This document shows, piece after piece, positions 9,325-18,417 of a stretch of 64,000 bases of DNA. This DNA comes from JBGMEA01 sp963674555. Lineage in GTDB: Bacteria; Bacillota; Clostridia; Eubacteriales; Anaerofustaceae. Below the pieces are notes generated by a model. It made no database searches, had not been told where the DNA came from, and was given only the letters and a program-made list of their open reading frames with translations. The translations under genes and the position numbers were made by a program. The stretch is taken from NCBI GenBank assembly GCA_963674555.1, contig OY771429.1, forward strand, positions 682,001 through 746,000. The letters run 5' to 3'. The number at the start of each line of letters is the position of its first letter. Position 1 is the first letter of the stretch.

Positions 9325-9597
9325 ATCCATCTTAAGCCTCCCCTGGATCACAGGCAGTCATAGGTCTTATTAATAAGCCTCTCCGCATTCCGATGCCGAG
9401 CCGTCCCTTTACTTTTACGTTAGCCAGACGGAAGTATCATTATCTCCTTACCTACCGGGTCATCGCAGTTGAAGTTTCCACACTTTATTTTAAGACAGAT
9501 ATTTCTCGCTCTTACTTTTTAGAAAAGTAGTCGTCGCGTATCTTCTTATACTGCTTTGCGCACCTGCGCTCCTGTAAGGAATGTACTTAAGATGGAT
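9325..9597 (-). ncRNA. Candidate structured RNA closed by a 12-bp stem
   Basis: ATCCATCTTAAG at 9325-9336 pairs perfectly with CTTAAGATGGAT at 9586-9597, enclosing about 250 bases that are clearly more GC-rich than their surroundings. On the minus strand the interior contains further hairpins: GCGCAGGTGCGC, ACTTTT-CTA-AAAAGT, CCGTC...GACGG, GCAT-CGGA-ATGC. No convincing ORF covers it. It lies between the sigma-like gene and xis. The strand is inferred from the neighbouring genes. I cannot assign an RNA family with confidence; HEARO/omega-type RNAs are one class worth testing. Confidence 0.55.
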
Positions 9598-9685
9598 ATA
9601 TTATTTAGTTGTCAATCATCAATTGGAAGTAAAACTCCCCTCACTATTAAACGTCAAATATTAAGCACTTTGCACGAAACTTTTT

Positions 9686-10060
9686 TTATTTTTCCATCAT
9701 TTTCTTTAATTTCTCTAAAATTCGCGTTTTTCTACTATGAATTGTCATTGGATGCATATCCCACTCTCTCGCGAGGCCTCTTTCAGACTTACCATTAAAA
9801 AACAGCTCGAAGATGAGTTGATATTCCTCTTCTTCAAGCTGTTTTAATATGTGGTTTAATTTTTCTATGAGTAGTTTTTCTACGACCTCATCTTCGAGAT
9901 GCATTTTCCTATCAACGTCTATCTTCAGTGGCATGGTATGTTTCAGATATTTACGTTTACCGTATTTTTGCTTACATACAAGTTTATTAAATTCTTTGTA
10001 GACGCCACTGCTTACTTCTATCCTCTTATTATTTACATATAGATATTTTTTCTTTTTCAC
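9686..10060 (-). CDS. Sigma-70 region 4-like regulator of the element
   Basis: 124 residues, GTG start at 10060 with AGGAG upstream. The C-terminal part (LNHILKQLEEEEYQLIFELFFNGKSERGLAREWDMHPMTIHSRKTRILEKLKKM) is a sigma region 4 helix-turn-helix with the HPMTIHSRKTRI recognition helix. Similar proteins sit next to xis and int in Tn916-like elements (Orf7-type) and are thought to regulate excision or transfer. Its N-terminal half has no recognisable domain. Confidence 0.75.
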   Translation of the reverse strand: MKKKKYLYVNNKRIEVSSGVYKEFNKLVCKQKYGKRKYLKHTMPLKIDVDRKMHLEDEVVEKLLIEKLNHILKQLEEEEYQLIFELFFNGKSERGLAREWDMHPMTIHSRKTRILEKLKKMMEK

Positions 10061-10177
10061 TTTTTTCTCCTATTTATTTTTATCTAAAAAACAAATAGAA
10101 GCTCATGGGTATCTACCAATATATGTCTCCCAACGCCCAACCATACCCCTTTACTCTTTCAATTAAAATAAGTCAAT

Positions 10178-10517
10178 AATAAAAAAACCATCGATTGCTG
10201 ATAGTGATATAATTAGAATTTTTTTCTTACTAAAATTTAAACACCTTCAATCAATATACATTCTCTTTATATTGCGCAATTACACACACTTATTGAAATA
10301 AAACTTGTAGGAGAGATAAATACTGTTTCTGTATTTACCTCTCCTTCATTTAAATAAAGAAAGGATCTTTCACCTATTAGGGTGCCTATGTATTGTGATT
10401 TAAAAGTAAAATTAAGTTATTTTCGTTCACTTAGTAAAGTAGGCAAGTATAGAAAATTAGCTATTTCTCAGCTTATGCAAAGCATTTCTTTGCCTACTTC
10501 GCTATATGCAACTTTGG
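10178..10517. repeat. 320-bp structured direct repeat, copy A
   Basis: This gap between the sigma-like gene and the first corrinoid protein gene matches 15706-16038 at most positions and in the same orientation. Inner hairpins are kept in both copies: GGAGAGATAAATAC/GTATTTACCTCTCC (10310-10344), CACC/GGTG (10371-10384), and AAGTAGGCAA/TTGCCTACTT (10437-10499). One base pair of the last stem is C-G here and T-A in copy B. The rest of the gap to 10853 shows no supported gene. Confidence 0.75.
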
Positions 10518-10853
10518 TTTGAATAGATTTAAAATAATAAATTCATACGAACGTAGTGAATAACATCGATATTCTATATTATTCGTGCAGAGTATTACCA
10601 ATGTTTTTTCTCGACAAGATAGTCCTATCGCAAATATCATTAATATGTTTACTATTATTAATCTTAGAATTATTATATTCACATTGATAAGCGCAATTGT
10701 CTTTCCCCTTATAAGGACACCAATTAGGACAAAAAATTTTATTCATCGATAAATCTACACTCCCTCAACTACTATTGAATTTGACTTATATTTTCCCCCT
10801 TCAGCTAATACCTTTTCATGTGAATTTATAGCGATATTCGACAATAGATTCAA

Positions 10854-11483
10854 TTAATTATCCGCCATAAGAATTTCCTTTGCTTTCTGCGCTGCACTTG
10901 CAGCATCATTTGCATATCCATCTGCACCGATCTCGTCAGCAAAATTCTGAGTAACAGGAGCACCACCTACTAAAACTTTTTTTGTTTTGTCAATCGTCTT
11001 TATTTCTTTTACTGTATCCTTTAGAGCTTCCAAAGTATTTGTTAGTAGTGCAGAACAGCATATAATATCTGCGTCCTGCATATTCGCTATAAATCTTTCT
11101 TTTGAAACATCTACACCTAAATCAATTACTTCAAACCCTGATGATTCAATCATCATACACACAAGATTTTTTCCGATATCATGTACATCACCTGCTACCG
11201 TCCCGATTAAACATCGTCCTCTAGATGTACCTGCATCTCCAGTTAAAAATGGTTTGATTACTTCTATTCCCTTCTGCATTGTCATTGCTGACACTAACAT
11301 TTCTGGCACAAACAGATCGCCATCGGTAAATTTCTTTCCAACGACTTCCATCGCTTCAATCATTGCTTGAAGAATATCGTTAGCCTCTATTCCATCAGCC
11401 AACGCTTTTTCAACAAGCGGTGTCACAAATTGCACTTTTCCTGATGTAATTATTTCCGTAATTTCATTTATTTTTGACATCAT
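10854..11483 (-). CDS. Corrinoid methyl-carrier protein (MttC/MtbC type), copy 1
   Basis: 209 residues. An N-terminal helical cap (LVEKALADGIEANDILQAMIEAMEVVGKKF) is followed by the B12-binding Rossmann fold with the signature DVHDIGKNLV, whose histidine ligates cobalt in the base-off form, and GGAPVTQ. It accepts a methyl group from a substrate-specific methyltransferase and hands it to a second one. It follows the MttB-like gene by 76 bp, the usual mttB-mttC order. Two ATGs in tandem at the start share one GGAGG site. It appears intact. No reductive activase for the corrinoid is encoded in this window. Confidence 0.93.
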   Translation of the reverse strand: MMSKINEITEIITSGKVQFVTPLVEKALADGIEANDILQAMIEAMEVVGKKFTDGDLFVPEMLVSAMTMQKGIEVIKPFLTGDAGTSRGRCLIGTVAGDVHDIGKNLVCMMIESSGFEVIDLGVDVSKERFIANMQDADIICCSALLTNTLEALKDTVKEIKTIDKTKKVLVGGAPVTQNFADEIGADGYANDAASAAQKAKEILMADN

Positions 11484-11559
11484 TGATTTCCTCCATACTT
11501 TGACTTTGTTGCAATAAGTCTTAATAATAAATTTTTGTAATCTGTTTTATTTTAATATA

Positions 11560-13005
11560 TTAATTTGAACTCAATTCTTTTTCAGCTCTTTCTAAAATTT
11601 CATCCAGTTTAAAACTAGCTTTCTTAGATAAGGAATTTTGCACTTCAACCGATAATATTTCACTGATTCTTTTTTGTAATCGATTTTGGAGATTATTGTC
11701 AAGTGTATTGGCTTGATCAAAAGTAATAGGTTCCATAAGATCGGGCACGTAATAATCATGGATATGTTCTATTGTATGCGGTGATGATATAAAATTACCC
11801 CCGGGTCCTATATCATCTACTACATCCTCAGCGAGAGATTCCTCAGATAAATTAATACCATCTACCAATACTTTTACATATTCGATAATTTCATTACAAA
11901 GAACGAAATCCTCCAATCTTGCTAAAGCACCGGCCTCATATGATCCAATAGCAAATGACATATTAGTACCTGATAACATGCAGGAATATAATTGTATAGC
12001 TTTATCAAATGATGCAATTGGATCTAAAATCCCACTATCTGTATTACCAAAATTCGAACAAAAAGGTAAATCTAAAAAACGAAATACATCAGATGTCGCA
12101 CATTGTGCAATAATAAGTTCAGGTCTTGAATGAGCCATTGTTAATGTTTTCATATTAATATTGTCGTTAAATTTACTCGCTACGAAAGGTGTCCCAGGGT
12201 TAATTAATTGACTAACAATCAAACCAACCAAAGTATCTGCCAATCCCACTGCGATACTCCCAGGCAATGTTATAGGACCACTCAGCCCAAAACCAACACC
12301 TGCAATATATGTCATAGGTGCCCTTTTTTTTGCCATATACATTACTTGCTCCATGCCATTATCCGTATGGGTCAGAGGACTGATTGGGCATATCAAATTA
12401 ATAGCGAATGGTTTTGATTTAAATGCTTCTTCACCTCCCGCAATTTCTTCGAACATTTCAAATTCATATTGAAGGTTTTCTGTACTATGCGCCCAATACA
12501 TAATCGGCTTAATTGTATTTTTGAGTAATATATTTATTTCTGCAATATCTGCTATTTTATAATTAACGTCAGCTATCGATATCAATGCGCTTGCCCATGC
12601 AATATTTGGCAGCGCATCAATAAGATGTGCGATATCGGCAACATCTGTTTTTCTTCCTTGCCTCCTTTCACCTGTTTTGTAGTCAACTATTTGTGTAAGA
12701 GTAATACCCGGGCCAAAATTGACATGATAAGGAGAAAGTTTTATGGCGGGTTTTCCCTTTCTGTCGTAAAGCGTAACTACTGAAGGTGCCTGCTTAACCG
12801 CCCACTGCGATAGTGAAAACGGAATCTTCACATTGTTGTCAACAACAATGCAACCTGCTTCCTTCAATAATTGCTTTGCATTTTTATTTTGCACCTCGCA
12901 ACCAGTTATTTCTAAAATTCGAAATGCTGAATTCACAACTTCTTGACACTGATCTTTATTCCACACATTGTATCTAACACTTTGATTACTTATATTTGAT
13001 TTCAT
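11560..13005 (-). CDS. MttB-superfamily corrinoid methyltransferase without pyrrolysine
   Basis: 481 residues, COG5598 family. True trimethylamine methyltransferases carry a pyrrolysine (in-frame TAG); this frame has no internal stop, so it belongs with the non-pyrrolysine members such as MtgB (glycine betaine), MtpB (proline betaine) and MtcB (carnitine). Family landmarks are visible: a region like HVNFGPGITLTQIVDYKTGERR, HTDNGMEQV, and NTDSGILDPIASFDKAIQLYSCMLSG leading to the IGSYEAGALARLEDFVLCNEI segment. It would demethylate a quaternary amine and methylate the corrinoid protein encoded next. The substrate cannot be read from sequence. A promoter with operator lies directly upstream. Confidence 0.9.
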   Translation of the reverse strand: MKSNISNQSVRYNVWNKDQCQEVVNSAFRILEITGCEVQNKNAKQLLKEAGCIVVDNNVKIPFSLSQWAVKQAPSVVTLYDRKGKPAIKLSPYHVNFGPGITLTQIVDYKTGERRQGRKTDVADIAHLIDALPNIAWASALISIADVNYKIADIAEINILLKNTIKPIMYWAHSTENLQYEFEMFEEIAGGEEAFKSKPFAINLICPISPLTHTDNGMEQVMYMAKKRAPMTYIAGVGFGLSGPITLPGSIAVGLADTLVGLIVSQLINPGTPFVASKFNDNINMKTLTMAHSRPELIIAQCATSDVFRFLDLPFCSNFGNTDSGILDPIASFDKAIQLYSCMLSGTNMSFAIGSYEAGALARLEDFVLCNEIIEYVKVLVDGINLSEESLAEDVVDDIGPGGNFISSPHTIEHIHDYYVPDLMEPITFDQANTLDNNLQNRLQKRISEILSVEVQNSLSKKASFKLDEILERAEKELSSN

Positions 13006-13065
13006 ACTTTACCCCTATCAAGATTATTTAAGATATACTACTTTTAAATATTAACCTAGGTACAA

Positions 13066-13109
13066 TTTAAGTCTGATTAAATTATAGTTTATAATTTTAA
13101 GCTTGTCAA
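13066..13109 (-). promoter_or_regulatory. Promoter and TetR-type operator of the mttB-like operon
   Basis: On the minus strand TTGACA (13109-13104), a 17-bp spacer and TATAAT (13086-13081) are followed at once by the operator half-sites TTTAAG and ATTAAA (13066-13081). The same arrangement recurs at six other promoters in the island. Confidence 0.8.
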
Positions 13110-13280
13110 TATAATTATATATTTTTTTAAATATATAATATTATAATCAAATATATACTTTTCAAACGAAAACTCATCTGTAATAAAAAAGTAATGAGTA
13201 GATATATTTTAGATAATTATCTTGCACTGTAGATGTAAAAAAAATACATTTAATTTTTCATGATTCCAAATATTCAACAA

Positions 13281-13313
13281 AAAAACACCCTTTAGATATT
13301 TAAAAGGTGTTTT
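13281..13313 (-). terminator. Terminator downstream of the first tetR
   Basis: AAAACACC and GGTGTTTT form the stem with an A/T-rich loop. On the minus strand a T7 run follows. It isolates tetR from the mttB-like promoter. Confidence 0.65.
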
Positions 13314-13476
13314 AAGAATTATACTTTTATCAACTAGTCAGCTACGAATTTACGAATTATTATATTCGTTCAATCGAGACTTCATTCATTATTTATGTTA
13401 TCAATCAAATATAGTCATCTGACATTTGATAAATAAACTTCTGAGAAAAATACAACAATTCTTTCTAAAAAAAGAT

Positions 13477-14133
13477 CTATATATTTTTATTGATAATAAT
13501 GTCAAATCCATCTATCATAATCGTTAATTCATCTAACTGGTAAAATATTTTTTCAATCCTATCTTCGAGTTCTTGTTGATTTAAAAATAAATAATGAAGT
13601 TCAAAGTAATAACGTAAAATATTTTCAAACTTTAGCTCATCAATATGCATATCAATATATGATTCAATATGACCATCCATTCCCAAAAAAGCAGCAAATA
13701 AAAAATCGGATTTCTCTTTATGGATATATTGTGCCGTTACATCATAAGCTTCCGGAACAACATCGATGTAATCCATAAGATTGTCGTCATAGGCACCCTC
13801 AGATAGATATTGTGCAGAAAAAAGTCGATACTTAGGATAATCAAACAAAAGGCTTATATGAATACCTAAAGCAATCATAATTTGCTGTAAGGAATCTTCC
13901 TCAGTAAACAGTTGAGCTGCACGTTCATTGAGGTGATGCATTGTCTCTTTGTAGATAATTGATGCAATATTTCTTTTAGAACCAAAATGATAAGAAATAG
14001 AACCTGGATTAACTTCAGATATTCTACAAATTTCTCCAAATGGTGTATCTTTATAACCAAAATTGATAAACAAATCTCGACACACATCTAAAATTCTATT
14101 TTTCGTTGCTAAACCATTGCTGTAATTACTCAA
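13477..14133 (-). CDS. TetR/AcrR-family regulator 1
   Basis: 218 residues. The N-terminal helix-turn-helix is KNRILDVCRDLFINFGYKDTPFGEICRISEVNPGSISYHFGSKRNIASIIY; the rest is a helical ligand-binding domain of its own subfamily. Its recognition helix NPGSISYHF is nearly identical to that of the two other TetR proteins in the island. It is flanked by hairpin terminators, so it is its own transcription unit. It most likely represses methyltransferase and transporter promoters that carry the TTTAAG/CTTAAA palindrome, released by a methylated substrate or product; that is inference. Confidence 0.85.
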   Translation of the reverse strand: MSNYSNGLATKNRILDVCRDLFINFGYKDTPFGEICRISEVNPGSISYHFGSKRNIASIIYKETMHHLNERAAQLFTEEDSLQQIMIALGIHISLLFDYPKYRLFSAQYLSEGAYDDNLMDYIDVVPEAYDVTAQYIHKEKSDFLFAAFLGMDGHIESYIDMHIDELKFENILRYYFELHYLFLNQQELEDRIEKIFYQLDELTIMIDGFDIIINKNI

Positions 14134-14255
14134 CGCTTCATCCCCTGATAAATTATTACATTTATATTTTATCAGATTAAGAGGATTAACAGAACTATTT
14201 TTGAAATTGTTTAAAAATTGGATTTTCTACTAATAAGAATTAAGACTGACATAAA

Positions 14256-14284
14256 ACAAACACCATCGTAACGGCGGTGTTTGT
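14256..14284 (-). terminator. Terminator downstream of the frameshifted MFS gene
   Basis: ACAAACACC (14256-14264) pairs with GGTGTTTGT (14276-14284); the minus strand continues into TTTTATG. Confidence 0.6.
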
Positions 14285-14354
14285 CTCAATGCAATCAACA
14301 ATTATATATTATTATATGATTATTAAATAAATATACCCATTAATATTTAAATAA

Positions 14355-15561
14355 TCACTCTGTTGCAAATTTTTTCTTTTCAACAGAAGTAATAAAGATT
14401 TCTGCGATAAACATCGCACTCAACACTATTACATTTATAATCCAAGTCTTCGTGAACACATCAGTATTCATTAAGCCTAGAAGCCAAGTAGCATAATATG
14501 TGCTTACAAAAGAGCCAATTCCATATACCGCGGTAATAATAGATGCCGAGTCCCCTGTTCTAGTTTCAGGAACAATTGCTGATCCTTGCACATACGCATA
14601 AGGCATAGCTATTTTATAAGTTAGAGCACATATCGTTCCAATTACCAGTACCATTGCTGCTGTAGGGAATAATATCAACAACAACAAAGTTGTTGCAGGC
14701 AATTAAGTACATGAGTGTAATAGTATTTCTTTTTAGTTTACCATAAAGGAATCCAAAACCTAAACATAATATAAATCCTACTATCGATTTGATTCCTGCA
14801 GCAACACCAACGAATTCGGCACCACCTATTCCATTTTCAAAAATATATGGAGATAAGTAATATAAAACTGTTGCTCCTAATATCACATTGAAGATAAAGA
14901 ATGAGAACGAAAGCCACCAAAATCTCCATCCTAAAGATTCTTTTGCTCCTTCAACTTTCTCGATATTCTCTTCTTTGACTACAGGTTTAACACTCGGGAT
15001 AAATAAAACTAATAAAATAACCATTGGAATTGCTGACCAATAAAGATGAAATACATTAGACCATACGCCACTTCTTTGAGCAATAAAACCTCCAAAGTAA
15101 CTAAATAGTGATCCCACGATACTCAAAGCAGCATTATAAAATCCGGTGATTTTCGCACGCTGTTTAATATCTACATACAAATCCGAAATTAAAGCTATTG
15201 CTACAACGTTTGTAACACCAGCACCTATACCAACAAGCGTACGCATTAGATTTGTCAAAAAGAAATTATCTAGGAAAAGATTGCCACAAATTGCACCAAT
15301 TGCAAATACTACACCTCCAAAAATCATAACAGCTTTTTTATCTATTTTTCTCATCACAATTGCAGTAAGTAGTGATGCAATGACTAATACTAACATTGGA
15401 CCGGAGATGAAATAGTTGACAAAACCCATGCTTTCCCAGTAGGTCTGGTATATTGGACCATAGACAGGTACAAGCACCAAGTCTGCCATAACAGCAATAG
15501 CTGTTGATAAAATAGCTATAACAGCTAAAATTCTTTTGGTTTTTGACATTTCCGTTATCAT
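14355..15561 (-). pseudogene. MFS transporter, frameshifted
   Basis: Two overlapping frames together make one normal 12-segment MFS carrier of about 400 residues. The first frame (15561 down to about 14700) reads MITEMSKTKRILAVIAI and ends in-family at GKLKRNTITLMYLIA; the second resumes at PATTLLLLILFPTAAMVLV and carries the last four membrane segments to KKKFATE. The switch needs a one-base change near 14700. The ATG at 15561 is preceded by AGGAGAATTATT. It closely resembles the intact carriers at 18418-19632 and 32730-33914. Either the gene is recently inactivated or the assembly has an error here. Confidence 0.75.
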
Positions 15562-15595
15562 AATAATTCTCCTCATTTTTTAATAGCGCTATAAA

Positions 15596-15656
15596 TTTAA
15601 CTTAGATTAAATTTAATCTTACATAAACTATATCATAGCTATAATTCATCTGTCAA
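15596..15656 (-). promoter_or_regulatory. Promoter with tandem operators of the MFS gene
   Basis: Minus strand: TTGACA (15656-15651), 18-bp spacer, TATAGT (15632-15627). Two abutting 16-bp operator-like sites follow, at 15612-15627 and 15596-15611. Their junction makes a perfect palindrome, AGATTAAATTTAATCT at 15604-15619. Confidence 0.75.
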
Positions 15657-15705
15657 TAACTTTTTGTAAATATTTTTATTCATATAAATTATATGTAACA
15701 CACTA

Positions 15706-16038
15706 ATAAAAAAAACCAGCTGATAGTGAAATAATTAGAATGTACTTTTCACTGAAATTTAAACACCCTCAATCAATATACAATCTCTTTATATTGCGCA
15801 ACTATACACATATTGAAATAATAGCTGTAGGAGAGATAAAACTGTTTCTGTATTTATCTCTCCTACATTTAAATAATGAAAGGATCTTTCACCAATAAAG
15901 GTGCCTATGGATGGCGATTTGAATATAAAATTAAATGATTTACTTTCAACTTAGCAAAGTAGGTAAGTATAAAAAGGCGGCTATCCCTACCCCACATGTA
16001 AAGCACTTCTTACCTACTTTGCTATATATAAAATATGG
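15706..16038. repeat. 320-bp structured direct repeat, copy B
   Basis: This is the partner of 10178-10517. Its stems are more perfect: TGTAGGAGAGATAAA/TTTATCTCTCCTACA (15826-15867) and AGCAAAGTAGGTAAG/CTTACCTACTTTGCT (15953-16023). It lies between the MFS promoter and the end of the DUF1638 gene. The two copies therefore flank the cassette of corrinoid protein, mttB-like, tetR and MFS genes. Confidence 0.75.
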
Positions 16039-16058
16039 AAACCTATATTAAGTAAAAG

Positions 16059-16725
16059 TTAATTTCCTATCACACCAAACATATCAATACTAACAACACT
16101 ATGCTTAGAAACCGTAACAAACATCTCTTTATCCCTTGGACCTGATAGTAATTGCTCAATATACGAGGTTGTGCCTTTAACTACACTGAAGTCCAATCCG
16201 AATATTTCAGCTAGTTGCTTACTTCGTGGTATGATCTTATCTATATCATATACATTCGTATCAATTACCGAGAGCATCTCATGATGAGCGTACATCATAT
16301 CCATGATCTCTTTAGCTGTATCTTCTCCGTATTTTTCTACTGCATGCCTATATTCTACTTCAACATTTTCTTTTCCGTTCAGCCATCCTTGTGTTAAAAA
16401 TATAGTCTGATGTTCTTTAATGATGTCTTCTCGCTTCTTAACTGAACCAATCATAAGTGAAATGCAATCATCCACTCTTGGAATGACCATTTCATAGGAT
16501 CCGGTTTTTAATCCTATCGTTGCATTACCGCATATACCGAAAGCTAATAATATTCGATCGTAAGCTTCGAGCTTGTCTAATTCTTTTTGAATCGATATCC
16601 GAAATTTGTCGGGTCGATTATGCTCTGACTCTATTATGTAAATATCGTTATCCACTTTCAACTATACTTTATGCATAGCGTAGTTCATCTTCAAGCGTCT
16701 TACATGCCAGTACTGCTGTCTTCAT
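16059..16725 (-). pseudogene. DUF1638 protein, disrupted near the N-terminus
   Basis: The body (200 residues) has the DUF1638 hallmark LLAFGICGNATIGLKTGSYEMVIPRVDDCISLMIGS. The family N-terminus is present just upstream in another frame: ATG at 16725 encodes MKTAVLACKTLEDELRYA and then meets TAA. The body frame also has a TAG just before its first possible start (TTG at 16661). So a frameshift around 16664-16672 plus a stop separates the first 18 residues. DUF1638 proteins are commonly encoded beside methylamine and related methyltransferase genes; their biochemical role is not settled. Confidence 0.75.
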
Positions 16726-16752
16726 ATATTTCCTTAACTGATTATTATTTTC

Positions 16753-16803
16753 TTGTAGCAGAGAAGATTGTATCATAAAGAAATCATATCTGCTCTGCTA
16801 CAA
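16753..16803. repeat. Inverted repeat upstream of the DUF1638 gene
   Basis: TTGTAGCAGAG and CTCTGCTACAA pair perfectly around 29 bases. There is no T-tract on the minus strand, so it is not a clear terminator. It ends 28 bases before the DUF1638 ATG. Confidence 0.5.
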
Positions 16804-16878
16804 AAAAGGGAGGCTAAACAAATGAGTAGGTAATTTCAAATATTCTCTGTTGCTATAAAATAAAGTATTAATAATAAG

Positions 16879-16973
16879 TATGATGCCGTCTACTTATACA
16901 TAAATTTATACAAGAACCCCACAAGCCTTTTCACGTTTTGTTTGGTTTATTGATCTGTATAAACGGCATCATA
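16879..16973. repeat. Long-loop inverted repeat after the divergent URO-D gene
   Basis: TATGATGCCGT (16879-16889) and ACGGCATCATA (16963-16973) pair perfectly across about 73 bases. It lies 22 bases beyond the stop codon of the 16995-18026 gene. Role unknown. Confidence 0.45.
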
Positions 16974-16994
16974 TTTATCACATACGTTAGATAT

Positions 16995-18026
16995 TTAATC
17001 ACTTCCGTAATCTCTGGCTACTCGTATTGCCGCTTTAAGATTTATAATATTAGTATCACTTATATTATTTAACACAGTTGGATTACATAGCATAAATCCA
17101 CCGCCTGGAGCGCACTGATCAATAAACCTCTTAACCTCATCCTCACATTCTTCTTCTGATGCATAATCAAGTAGATTACTTGTAAGTCCCCCACCAATAC
17201 ACATTTTATCTCCAAGGATGTGCTTGAGTTGTTTTAGATTCTGTTCTTCAGTAATCGCAATAATATTTCCTTTGTTATCCGGAAGTTCTGTAAGTGTCTT
17301 ATAATGCTGCGAACAATCTCTTTGCATAAAGAGCGTAAGCACATCGCCATTTGTGATTACCTGCCTGCCAACTTTATACAAAAACGGATAATATAGCTCT
17401 CTAAATGTTTGTGAGTTTAGGAAGGTCGGCAATGTCATAGTCATTGTGTAATAAGTTGTTTGTTTGTTGTTATAACACCAAGATAAATCTTCTAGCATTA
17501 TTTGAGTTAAAATATCAATAATAACCAAAATTTTATCCGGATCTTTGCGCTTTATCGTAATAAGCTCACTGAATGTCATCCAGTGTTCCAATATAAAATC
17601 AAGCGGATGAACTATACAATGATCGTTTAATTGCAAGCCATTGTTTGTCGATTGCTTAGTTACATTAAGAGTACTTGATGTGCCACATCTATATTCCAAA
17701 ACAGAATCATAAAGTAAACTATACAGTTCTGTATCTCGCAACATTTCGACATAATTTAAACTAGATAACTTTAACTTAATAGCAAAGGAAAAATCTCGTT
17801 GTCTCTCAGACTGGATATATTCATTGAATCTATAGTATCCATCACATGCAATATCATTTGCAAACGTATGATCTATCGCATCATTTAACCTTCTGAGATT
17901 ACTTCCTAATCTGTTGTATGACAGAGCATATGTTTCATAGGCTAATAAAATTGGAACAATTTCATTCACTTCTCGAGAAAGTGTTATATTTACTCTAATT
18001 TTTCTTTGATTGTTAATTGCATTCAT
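16995..18026 (-). CDS. Divergent URO-D superfamily protein
   Basis: 343 residues. The C-terminal half is recognisably URO-D/MtaA-like: a QRDCSQHYKTLTELPDNK segment in place of the usual metal-site region, LKHILGDKMCIGGGLTSNLL, then CAPGGGFMLCNPTVLNNISDTNIINLKAAIRVARDYG. The N-terminal half is poorly conserved compared with the other URO-D proteins here. The usual His/Cys metal ligands are not obvious, so it may act on an unusual donor or be non-catalytic. It has its own promoter with a perfect operator, and the broken DUF1638 gene follows it. No frameshift is seen. Confidence 0.7.
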   Translation of the reverse strand: MNAINNQRKIRVNITLSREVNEIVPILLAYETYALSYNRLGSNLRRLNDAIDHTFANDIACDGYYRFNEYIQSERQRDFSFAIKLKLSSLNYVEMLRDTELYSLLYDSVLEYRCGTSSTLNVTKQSTNNGLQLNDHCIVHPLDFILEHWMTFSELITIKRKDPDKILVIIDILTQIMLEDLSWCYNNKQTTYYTMTMTLPTFLNSQTFRELYYPFLYKVGRQVITNGDVLTLFMQRDCSQHYKTLTELPDNKGNIIAITEEQNLKQLKHILGDKMCIGGGLTSNLLDYASEEECEDEVKRFIDQCAPGGGFMLCNPTVLNNISDTNIINLKAAIRVARDYGSD

Positions 18027-18145
18027 TTTATTATCTACTCGTATAAGAAATCACACTTAAAAAGTTTTGCATATGCTTACTTTACCTTTACTAATTCACA
18101 TTTGCACATCATTTTACTTGTGCCTTATACATAAACTTGAATAAA

Positions 18146-18188
18146 TTAAGTGCACTTAAATTCTATACACTAAATCATTATTTGTCAA
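18146..18188 (-). promoter_or_regulatory. Promoter and perfect operator of the divergent URO-D gene
   Basis: Minus strand: TTGACA (18188-18183), 17-bp spacer, TAGAAT (18165-18160), then the perfect 14-bp palindrome TTAAGTGCACTTAA (18146-18159). This is the cleanest copy of the shared operator. Confidence 0.8.
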
Positions 18189-18325
18189 TACAAATTATAT
18201 AATTTTAAAAAATTATAATATTTTGACATTTTACTGTTTTTCCGAAAATAATGCTATGCCTAATTGTATGCACAAAATCCAGATGGATATTGAAAAACTC
18301 TAGTGAATTAAATAACATATCAAAA

Positions 18326-18367
18326 AACAGGTTTAGGTTACATTTATTATGAAACTCTAAACCTGTT
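18326..18367 (-). terminator. Terminator of the second MFS gene
   Basis: AACAGGTTTAG pairs with CTAAACCTGTT over 11 bp; a T6 run follows on the minus strand. Confidence 0.75.
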
Positions 18368-18417
18368 ACTGTTGATACAATATCCGATTTTAAAATAAAG
18401 TTTATTCTTTATTTAGA

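Noticed and set aside
10494..10682. 62-codon minus-strand ORF
   Set aside because: AT-rich, no ribosome site, overlaps the structured repeat; probably not a gene.
11560..13005. Pyrrolysine-containing MttB
   Set aside because: The frame has no internal TAG; it is a complete non-pyrrolysine homologue.
16753..16803. Terminator between the divergent URO-D gene and DUF1638
   Set aside because: Perfect stem but no T-tract in the direction of transcription; listed only as an inverted repeat.
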